Shown here: one piece after another, positions 57,753 through 64,000 of the stretch
Numbering within the stretch: the first letter of the stretch is position 1
Layout: each line of letters starts with the position of its first letter
NCBI RefSeq assembly: GCF_013267195.1
Contig: NZ_CP053941.1
Coordinates: forward strand, 1,116,001-1,180,000
Direction of reading: 5' to 3'
From: Halorubrum salinarum
GTDB lineage: Archaea > Halobacteriota > Halobacteria > Halobacteriales > Haloferacaceae
DNA: 64,000 bases
Notes under the pieces: model-generated
Told to the model about the DNA's origin: nothing
What the model saw: only the letters and a program-made list of their open reading frames with translations
Databases searched by the model: none
Program-made: the position numbers and the translations under genes

Positions 57753-58934
57753 TCAGTCGTCCGCGGGCGCCGGCGTCCGCCGGATCGCGTCGAGGCAGTC
57801 GAGCCAGTCGCGCATGTACTCGCCGCAGTGGTTGAGGAACGCGCCGTTGTTCCACTCGTCGAAGTCGCCCTCGGCGAGCGCGTCGGCCATCGCGTCGAAG
57901 ACCTCGGCGTACGAGTCGGCGTCGGCGCCCGCCCCGTCGACGACCTCCCAGACGTGCTCGTTCAGCTCCAGCCCGGCGACCTCGTTCGCGAGGTCGTCGA
58001 ACGTCGAGCGCGGGGCCTTGTTGTGTTCACACAGCGGGTCGCCGTTGTAGATGCGCTTGCCGAGCACGTCGCAGGCGCGCTTCAGGAACAGCCCCGACCA
58101 GATGTCGTCGAACCGCCCCACGTCCCACTCGTTGTCGTCCATCGGCAGCTGGTAGAACGCCGGGATCACCTCGCGGCGGAACGCGAGGTTCATCGAGCAG
58201 ACGGTGAGGTAGTTGCCGCGCGCGGCGACGAAGTCGTCGCCGAAGTCGTCGGCGGTCGTCCGCGTCTGCGCCTGGCCCTCCAGGTCGCCGTCCATCAGGA
58301 TCCGGACCGCGTCGAGGTCGGGGACGTTCGTCCACAGCCCCTGCGAGGCGACGACCTCGCCGGACTCGACCTCGACGGCGTCGGTCTCGACCGTCTCGTC
58401 CATCGCCGAGTACGGGTAGCCGCGGGGGTAGAGGCCGTGCTCGTCGGCGTTGTCGTAGAGGACGTTGACCCAGTCCTCGTCGGAGCTGACGCGCTCGATC
58501 TCGCCGCCGAACGCGAGGTTCTCCATGTGGCGGCCGAAGTAGTCGACGTCGTCGTGCGGGAGCGTGTCGTCGTCGATGAAGACGCCGTAGTCGAACGACT
58601 CGTCGGCCCACATGTACAGCAGACCGAAGCTCGTCTCGGCGTGGCTCGCGGCGGGAACGACGTGGCCGTACTCCGCGACGTCGTTGGCCTCGTACCACTC
58701 CTCGCGGCGGCTACCGTCGAACACCTCGCCGGAGACGTCGAGGTCGTCGAGCATGGCGCGCATCTCGTCGGTCTCGCAGAAGTCCTCGGTGACGAGGACG
58801 AAGTGGAGCCGCGAGACGTCGAACCCGTGCTCGCGGGCGTTCGCGACGTACGCGCGGAGACACTCGTACTCTCGAATCGTCGGGACGATCACGCAGATGT
58901 CCTGACCGTCGCCGTCGGGGTCTGTCGGACTCAT
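57753..58934 (-). CDS. GT75-like glycosyltransferase (reversibly glycosylated polypeptide family)
   Basis: A 393-residue soluble GT-A protein. CVIVPTIREYECLRAY opens the nucleotide fold; the DDD metal motif is at 121-123 (GVFIDDDTLP). The ordering resembles plant reversibly glycosylated polypeptides/UDP-arabinopyranose mutases (GT75) more than GT2, so it could be a sugar mutase or a protein glucosylating enzyme. Its promoter carries iron-box 4. Confidence 0.72.
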   Translation of the reverse strand: MSPTDPDGDGQDICVIVPTIREYECLRAYVANAREHGFDVSRLHFVLVTEDFCETDEMRAMLDDLDVSGEVFDGSRREEWYEANDVAEYGHVVPAASHAETSFGLLYMWADESFDYGVFIDDDTLPHDDVDYFGRHMENLAFGGEIERVSSDEDWVNVLYDNADEHGLYPRGYPYSAMDETVETDAVEVESGEVVASQGLWTNVPDLDAVRILMDGDLEGQAQTRTTADDFGDDFVAARGNYLTVCSMNLAFRREVIPAFYQLPMDDNEWDVGRFDDIWSGLFLKRACDVLGKRIYNGDPLCEHNKAPRSTFDDLANEVAGLELNEHVWEVVDGAGADADSYAEVFDAMADALAEGDFDEWNNGAFLNHCGEYMRDWLDCLDAIRRTPAPADD

Positions 58935-58945
58935 ACCCGATCGTT

Positions 58946-58961
58946 TTTAGGCTGACCTAAA
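58946..58961. promoter_or_regulatory. Iron-box palindrome 4
   Basis: TTTAGG-CTGA-CCTAAA, perfect palindrome 12 bases upstream of the GT75-like start (58934) and overlapping its minus-strand TATA (TCTTTTAGG). Confidence 0.82.
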
Positions 58962-58964
58962 AGA

Positions 58965-60098
58965 CTAGCGGTCCGTCGTCGGCCGCGTCGCGCCCGCGTC
59001 GGGCTCCCGCTCGGACTCGTCGGGGGCGCGCGTCACGGAGAGGTCGAGCGCGGCCGCGACGGCGCCGCCGCCCGCGAGGGTGACGCCGTTCTTCAGCGCG
59101 TGGTCGAGCGCCGCGGCGGCGAGCGCGGTCTCGGCCGGGATCGGCGTGGCGGCGACGACGATGCCGGTGAACGCCGCCTCGTAGAGCCCGATGCCGCCCT
59201 GCGAGAGCGGGAGCACCTTCGCGAGGTTCCCGGCCGAGACCGCGAGGGTGCCGACGACGCAGAGCGCGACCGGGTCGACCGCCGTTCCGAACCCGCCGAG
59301 GAGCGCCGCGAGGACGAGGACCGCGGTCGCCACGTCCGCCGCCCACACGACGCCGCTCGCGAGCGACACCCGCACGAGCGCGCCCGCGTCGGCGGCGACG
59401 ACGCGGACCGCGGCGCCGAACCGGACGGCGGCGTCGACGGCGCCGGACAGTCGGGACCCCGCGGCGCGCTCGCGGAGCGGCGGACCGAACCGCCGGTCGC
59501 TCCGGGCGACCGCGACGACGCCGGCCGAGCCCAGCGCGGCCGCGAGCGCGAGCGCGGCGGCGGCCGCGACGGCCCGCCCCGACCCGTCCGGCGCGACGGT
59601 GCGTCCGTCGAGGAGGAGGACCGCGAACGCCGCGCCGCCGAGCGCGCCGAGCGCGACGAGGTCGAAGGCGCGCTCGACCGCCAGCGACGCGACGCCGGTC
59701 GGGTACGGGACCTCGCGCCGGTCGTTCAGCAGGTAGGCGCGCACCCCGTCGCCGGCCCGCGCGGGGACGATCAGGTTCGCGGTCTGACTCGCGAACACCG
59801 CCGCCGTGAGGAACGCCGTGCGACACCGGTGGCCCATCGGCGCGAGCACGTCCCCGTATCGGCGGCCGCGGACCGGCCACGACGCGAGGTAGACGGCGAG
59901 CGCGGCGGCGAGGAACGCCGGGTCCGCGTCGGTCGCCGCCGAGACGACGGCCTCGACGTCGAGGGTCCGCGTCAACACCGCGCCGCCGACGGCGAGGACG
60001 AGGACCGTCCCCGCGACCGGAAGCGCTCCCCGAGGGAGCCGCTCACGGATCCGGAAGAGGCGCTCGCGGAGTCGAGCGGCGGCGACGCGCGGCTTCAT
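58965..60098 (-). CDS. Flippase-like membrane protein (lysylphosphatidylglycerol synthase TM family)
   Basis: A 377-residue protein with about eight to nine transmembrane helices. The conserved LPLSQGGIGLYEAAF motif near residue 293 defines the UPF0104/flippase-like family (MprF membrane part, AglD C-terminal domain). It may translocate a lipid-linked sugar made by the neighbouring glycosyltransferases. Its promoter carries iron-box 5, and it ends 4 bases before box 4. Confidence 0.85.
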   Translation of the reverse strand: MKPRVAAARLRERLFRIRERLPRGALPVAGTVLVLAVGGAVLTRTLDVEAVVSAATDADPAFLAAALAVYLASWPVRGRRYGDVLAPMGHRCRTAFLTAAVFASQTANLIVPARAGDGVRAYLLNDRREVPYPTGVASLAVERAFDLVALGALGGAAFAVLLLDGRTVAPDGSGRAVAAAAALALAAALGSAGVVAVARSDRRFGPPLRERAAGSRLSGAVDAAVRFGAAVRVVAADAGALVRVSLASGVVWAADVATAVLVLAALLGGFGTAVDPVALCVVGTLAVSAGNLAKVLPLSQGGIGLYEAAFTGIVVAATPIPAETALAAAALDHALKNGVTLAGGGAVAAALDLSVTRAPDESEREPDAGATRPTTDR

Positions 60099-60105
60099 GC
60101 GTTCG

Positions 60106-60121
60106 TTTAGGTAGACCTAAA
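60106..60121. promoter_or_regulatory. Iron-box palindrome 5
   Basis: TTTAGG-TAGA-CCTAAA, perfect palindrome 7 bases upstream of the flippase-like start, next to the minus-strand TATA box TTTTATT (60124-60130). Confidence 0.82.
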
Positions 60122-60209
60122 GAATAAAACGCTGGCGGTTCGGGGTGACGACGCGGGCCGGCGTCGCGCCGGCGCAACACGTTTGTTCACGGAAACCGAA
60201 ATATCGCGC

Positions 60210-60512
60210 ATGAACACGACGAAAGTGACCCCTGACCCGACGGCCGACGCGGTCCGGATGTGGCTCGTCGAGCGCACCTACTCCGACGACGAGCAGAACA
60301 TGGTGATCCTGACGTACGCGACCCCGGACGGCGAGCGCTACTTCCGCAAGGAGCGCGCGCTCACCTCCTTCTCGGACGTGCGCGACACCACGGCCGCCGT
60401 CGACGCGGCGCCGTCGAACGTCGGCACCGTCGACGACCCCGACGACCGCGAGCGCTACGCCGCCGAGGCGACGCGGATGGCGCGCGCCCACGACCCCGAC
60501 GACGTGATCTGA
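60210..60512 (+). CDS. Small conserved haloarchaeal protein, DUF7967-like
   Basis: A 100-residue protein: beta-rich N-terminal part (VRMWLVERTYSDDEQNMVIL, ATPDGERYFRKERALTSF) and an acidic helical C-terminus. I recall this family as DUF7967; function unknown. The start at 60210 follows the weak TATA GTTTGTTC at leaderless distance. Confidence 0.7.
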   Translation: MNTTKVTPDPTADAVRMWLVERTYSDDEQNMVILTYATPDGERYFRKERALTSFSDVRDTTAAVDAAPSNVGTVDDPDDRERYAAEATRMARAHDPDDVI

Positions 60513-60582
60513 GTCGGCTCCGTGGCGTCCGCGACGGGCGGCTCACCCACCCTTTTGGCCGCGCGGCCCCAACCGTCGCCCC

Positions 60583-61143
60583 ATGCGCGCCACACTCGAA
60601 ACGCTCGGGATCACCCTCCTCGTCGGCGCCGCGCAGGCCCTCCTGAGCCTCGTCGGCCTCGTCGGCCTCTTCGCGCTGTCGACCCCGCTCTCCGTCGCCC
60701 CGTGGACGCTCGTCACGAGCGTGTACGCGCACGGCTCCGTCGGTCACCTCGTCGCGAACGCCGTCGCGCTGCTGCTCGTCGGCCCGCTCGTCGAGCGCCG
60801 GACGACCCGCCTGCGCTTCCACGCGTTCGTGGTCGCCACGGGCGCGCTCGCGGGCGCCGCGCAGGTGACGCTCGGGAGCCTGCTCGGTCCGCCGGCCGCC
60901 GTGCTGGGGATCAGCGGCGCGGTGTTCGCCCTCGGCGGCTACCTGCTCGCCGGCAACGTCGTGAGCGCGACGCTGTTCGACCGCCTGCGGCTCTCCCCGC
61001 GGGCGCAGTTCCTCCTGTTCGGGCTCGTCGCCGTCGCCCTCACGGCGACGACCGCCGCTCCGGGCGTCGCGCTCGTCGCGCACGCGACCGGGGCGTTCTG
61101 CGGGCTCGCGGCCGGTCGCGTCGGGCTGCTCGACGCGCGGTAA
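60583..61143 (+). CDS. Rhomboid-family intramembrane serine protease
   Basis: A 186-residue protein with about six helices. Rhomboid motifs are HLVANAV (first His/Asn pair), GISGAVFALGG (catalytic Ser) and HATGAFCGL (catalytic His), so it should be active. It would cleave substrates within the membrane; the target is unknown. A TTTTGG element 27 bases before ATG 60583 supports leaderless expression. Confidence 0.85.
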   Translation: MRATLETLGITLLVGAAQALLSLVGLVGLFALSTPLSVAPWTLVTSVYAHGSVGHLVANAVALLLVGPLVERRTTRLRFHAFVVATGALAGAAQVTLGSLLGPPAAVLGISGAVFALGGYLLAGNVVSATLFDRLRLSPRAQFLLFGLVAVALTATTAAPGVALVAHATGAFCGLAAGRVGLLDAR

Positions 61144-61260
61144 ACGGGACGCGGCGGAGGCGAGACGGAGACGCGGTACCGCCGCGGCCGGACGCGAGGG
61201 ACGGCGCCGTCGCTGGGCGGGGTGAAAAACGAAAGGGGTGAAAGAGAAACGCCCTAGCGC

Positions 61261-61569
61261 TCAGTCTTCGAGAACGATCTCGATGCTGACGTCGTTCGGC
61301 ACTTGGACGCGCATGAGCTGGCGGAGCGCGCGTTCGTCGGCGTCGATGTCGATCAGACGCTTGTGGACGCGCATCTCCCAGTGCTCCCACGTCGCCGTCC
61401 CCTCACCGTCCGGGGACTTTCGCGACGGGATCTCGAGCGTCTTCGTCGGCAGCGGGATCGGGCCCGACAGGGCGACCCCCGTCGAGTCCGCGATCTCGCG
61501 GACGTCGTCGCAGATGTCGTCGAGGTCCTCGGGGCTCGTGCCGGCGAGGCGGACGCGTGCCTGCTGCAT
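61261..61569 (-). CDS. rpsJ: Ribosomal protein S10
   Basis: A 102-residue 30S protein ([55 protein letters not shown]). It starts 3 bases after the EF-1alpha stop, the usual archaeal arrangement. T-rich minus-strand sequence downstream (near 61223-61227) may terminate the operon. Confidence 0.97.
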   Translation of the reverse strand: MQQARVRLAGTSPEDLDDICDDVREIADSTGVALSGPIPLPTKTLEIPSRKSPDGEGTATWEHWEMRVHKRLIDIDADERALRQLMRVQVPNDVSIEIVLED

Positions 61570-61572
61570 CGA

Positions 61573-62838
61573 TTATCGCTCGTTGACTTCCAGCACCTTG
61601 CCGGCCGCGATGGTCTGACCCATGTCGCGGATGGCGAAGCTGCCGAGCTCCGGAATCTCGCCGGACGGCTCGATGCTGAGCGGCTTCTGGGGGCGCACGG
61701 TGACGACCGCCGCGTCGCCGGACTTGATGAAGTCCGGGTTCTCCTCGGCGACCTCGCCGGACGACGGGTCGATCTTCTGGTCGATCGACTCGATCGTACA
61801 GGCGACCTGCGCCGTGTGGGCGTGGAAGACCGGGGTGTAGCCGGCCGTGATGACCGACGGGTGCTGCATGACGACGACCTGGGCCTGGAACGTCTCGGCG
61901 ACGCTCGGCGGGTCGTCGGCCGGGCCACAGACGTCGCCGCGGCGGATGTCGTCCTTGCCGATGCCGCGGACGTTGAACCCGACGTTGTCACCGGGCTCGG
62001 CCTTGGGCACCTCTTCGTGGTGCATCTCGACCGTCTTCACCTCGCCGCCCACGTCGGACGGCTGGAAGGAGACGTTGTCGCCGGTGTTGAGGATCCCGGT
62101 CTCGACGCGTCCCACGGGGACGGTCCCGATGCCGGAGATGGTGTAGACGTCCTGGATCGGCAGGCGGAGCGGCGCGTCCGTCGGCGGCTCGGCCTCCGGC
62201 AGGTCGTTGAGCGACTCCAGCAGGGTGGGGCCGTCGTACCACGGCGTGTTCTCGGACGCCTCGGCGACGTTGTCGCCCTCGAACGCCGAGATCGGCACGA
62301 ACGTGGTGTCGTCGGTCGCGAAGCGGACCTGGTTGAGCAGGTCCTCGACCTCGCCGATGACCTCCTTGTAGGAGGACTCCTGGTAGTCGACCAGGTCCAT
62401 CTTGTTGACGCCGATGATGAGCTCGTTGATCCCGAGCGTGCGGGCCAGGAACACGTGCTCGCGGGTCTGGGGCGCGACGCCGTCGTCGGCCGCGACGACG
62501 AGCACCGCGTTGTCGGCCTGCGAGGCGCCCGTGATCATGTTCTTCACGAAGTCACGGTGGCCCGGACAGTCGACGATGGTGAAGTAGTACTCGTCGGTGT
62601 CGAACTCCTGGTGGGCGATGTCGATCGTGACGCCGCGCTCGCGCTCCTCGGCGAGGTTGTCCATCACGTAGGCGAACTCGAAGCCGCCCTTGCCCTTCTC
62701 TTCGGCTTCCTCGCGGTGCTGCTCGATTACGTGCTCGGGGACGCTCCCCGTCTCGAAGAGGAGGCGACCCACGAGCGTACTCTTGCCGTGGTCGACGTGG
62801 CCGATGATGGCCAGGTTCTGGTGCGGTTTGTCACTCAT
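61573..62838 (-). CDS. tuf: Translation elongation factor EF-1alpha
   Basis: A 421-residue GTPase that delivers aminoacyl-tRNA. G1 GHVDHGKST (about 14-22), G3 DCPGH and G4 NKMD are all present, followed by the two beta-barrel domains. ATG 62838 gives the archaeal N-terminus [10 protein letters not shown]. Upstream of rpsJ and downstream of hom. Confidence 0.97.
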   Translation of the reverse strand: MSDKPHQNLAIIGHVDHGKSTLVGRLLFETGSVPEHVIEQHREEAEEKGKGGFEFAYVMDNLAEERERGVTIDIAHQEFDTDEYYFTIVDCPGHRDFVKNMITGASQADNAVLVVAADDGVAPQTREHVFLARTLGINELIIGVNKMDLVDYQESSYKEVIGEVEDLLNQVRFATDDTTFVPISAFEGDNVAEASENTPWYDGPTLLESLNDLPEAEPPTDAPLRLPIQDVYTISGIGTVPVGRVETGILNTGDNVSFQPSDVGGEVKTVEMHHEEVPKAEPGDNVGFNVRGIGKDDIRRGDVCGPADDPPSVAETFQAQVVVMQHPSVITAGYTPVFHAHTAQVACTIESIDQKIDPSSGEVAEENPDFIKSGDAAVVTVRPQKPLSIEPSGEIPELGSFAIRDMGQTIAAGKVLEVNER

Positions 62839-63012
62839 GGGGTAATCACGCGCTAAGGCGCTCTGTGAGTAAGTTTCGGTAGATTCCACTAAAACGGTTT
62901 CGATACGGCCCACAGAGTATCGCGCCGCCGTCCGGCGATTCTCGACAACGCGGGGCACGACAGAGCGACACACGCCCCGGGCCGCGGCGACGGGACCGGC
63001 GGGCAGAGCGGC

Positions 63013-63996
63013 CTACTCCAACCGCCCGACGTCGCCGAGGACGGCGCTCGCGGTCTCGGGGCCGCCCGCGCCGCGGCCGGAGATGTTGAGCCGGCCGGCG
63101 TGGGTGGTCTCGATCTGGACGATGTTCTGGGTGCCGGAGACCGCGAGCGTCCCGTTCTCGGGGACGAGCCGCGGCGCGACGCGGACCGTCTCGCCGGTCG
63201 CCTCGCCGATCAGCCGCACCGTCCGCCCGTCCTCGGCCGCGAGCCGGAGCGCGGAGCCGGGCACGTCGCGGATCCCGGAGACCTCCGCGTCGTCGAGCGT
63301 GAACTCCCGGGCGTCGGCCGGGTCGTCGGCCGCGCCGAAAGACAGCACGTTCGCGAGGATGACGCACTTCAGCGCCGCGTCCGTCCCGTCCACGTCGAAG
63401 GACGGGTCGGCCTCGGCGACGCCGAGGTCCTGCGCCTCCGCGAGCACGTGGTCGTAGTCGAGCCCCTCGGCGGCCATCCGCGTCAGGATGAAGTTCGCCG
63501 TGCCGTTGAGCACGCCCCGGACGGCGGTGACGTGGCCCGGCTCGATGTCCTCGACGGTCGAGACCGCGGGGATCGCGCCGCCGACGGTCGCCTCGAACCG
63601 AATCTCGCCGTCGCTGTCGTCGACGGCTGCCCGGAGGTCGCCGAACCGCTCCGCGACCGGGCCCTTGTTCGCGAGGACCGCGTGGCGGTCGCGCTCCAGC
63701 GCGCGGGTCACGTGCGAGAAGCCGGGCTCGGCGTCGCCCAGCGTCGTCGGCGTCGCCTCCACGAGCGCGTCGTAGTCCGCCGCGAGGGCGTCCTCGGGGT
63801 CCGCGTCGCCGACGATCCCGCGCTCCGCCTTCCGCGCGACGACCGCGTCTGGGTCGACGCCGGCCCCGGCGCCGCTCCCGTCGGCGACCGTCGCGCTCGA
63901 CGAGTCCGCGACCGCGACGACCTCGTGGCCGTACTCGCCCGCCAGCTCGACGACGGAGCGCCCGACCGCGCCCGCGCCGATGACGGCGAGTCTCAC
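63013..63996 (-). CDS. hom: Homoserine dehydrogenase
   Basis: A 327-residue NAD(P)-dependent enzyme converting aspartate semialdehyde to homoserine for threonine and methionine synthesis. The N-terminal GAGAVGRSV Rossmann loop is followed by the catalytic segment with NGTANFILTRM and EAQDLGVAEADPSFDVDG. No C-terminal ACT domain is present. Start GTG 63996, four bases from the window edge; a longer upstream start cannot be excluded. Confidence 0.92.
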   Translation of the reverse strand: MRLAVIGAGAVGRSVVELAGEYGHEVVAVADSSSATVADGSGAGAGVDPDAVVARKAERGIVGDADPEDALAADYDALVEATPTTLGDAEPGFSHVTRALERDRHAVLANKGPVAERFGDLRAAVDDSDGEIRFEATVGGAIPAVSTVEDIEPGHVTAVRGVLNGTANFILTRMAAEGLDYDHVLAEAQDLGVAEADPSFDVDGTDAALKCVILANVLSFGAADDPADAREFTLDDAEVSGIRDVPGSALRLAAEDGRTVRLIGEATGETVRVAPRLVPENGTLAVSGTQNIVQIETTHAGRLNISGRGAGGPETASAVLGDVGRLE

Positions 63997-64000
63997 GCGT

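Noticed and set aside
1-64000. CRISPR arrays, transposases, integrases, tRNA genes
   Set aside because: No regularly spaced repeats, transposase motifs or cloverleaf-forming segments were noticed; the only tandem repeat is within mre11.

Overview
The window is chromosomal DNA of an extremely halophilic archaeon (class Halobacteria), most like Halorubrum, though the genus is an inference. The evidence is very high GC with G/C-ending codons, strongly acidic proteins, TATA boxes centred about 26 bases before start codons (leaderless mRNAs), and an archaeal gene set: CetZ, PAN proteasome ATPase, Mre11-Rad50, family B DNA polymerase, aRF1, EF-1alpha and S10. No tRNA, rRNA, CRISPR array, insertion sequence or prophage was seen.

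Layout. 1-10646: the end of a cetZ gene, then a secretion/type IV pilus-like locus: an ATPase and a TadC-type membrane protein plus six haloarchaeal proteins of unknown function, mostly coupled by overlapping starts and stops. 10716-24023: housekeeping and DNA repair (SDR epimerase, DHH phosphoesterase, PAN, an HTH regulator, mre11-rad50, polB). 24169-28914: sufCBD iron-sulfur assembly, then a ferritin-like protein and a SirR/DtxR metal regulator. 28936-36275: aRF1, ArgS, an APC permease fused to USP domains, and an Lrp regulator with an RCK-C domain. 36349-48870: a sugar-nucleotide epimerase, then a sulfur-trafficking island (DUF302, HTH regulator, two TusA, an SQR-like flavoprotein, DUF1641, DsrE, rhodanese-MBL, two YeeE/YedE parts, a PiT-like permease, TauE). 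48900-60121: a ferric-iron ABC permease and binding protein interleaved with a gluconate-dehydrogenase-like oxidoreductase pair, four glycosyltransferase-like proteins and a flippase-like protein. 60210-63996: small genes, a rhomboid protease and the hom-tuf-rpsJ group.

Four structural signals stand out beyond the gene list. (1) Five perfect TTTAGG-N4-CCTAAA palindromes at promoters of the iron/glycan region imply one metal-dependent regulator controlling iron uptake and envelope glycosylation together. (2) An inverted repeat GTATTG-N11-CAATAC and variants recur at promoters across the sulfur island, suggesting an operator for the HTH protein encoded there. (3) Two 283-base intergenic elements, 23.5 kb apart, share a TATA box, conserved single-stranded blocks and long stems with compensatory changes; they look like a structured non-coding RNA family. 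(4) Inside polB, a patch of foreign codon usage lies between the two classical intein insertion sites, as expected from past intein homing or loss.

Genes that probably work together: the pilus-like block; Mre11-Rad50; SufBCD; the sulfur island moving reduced sulfur from import (YeeE/YedE, PiT-like) through persulfide carriers (TusA, DsrE, rhodanese) to oxidation and export (SQR-like, MBL, TauE); and the iron-box set.
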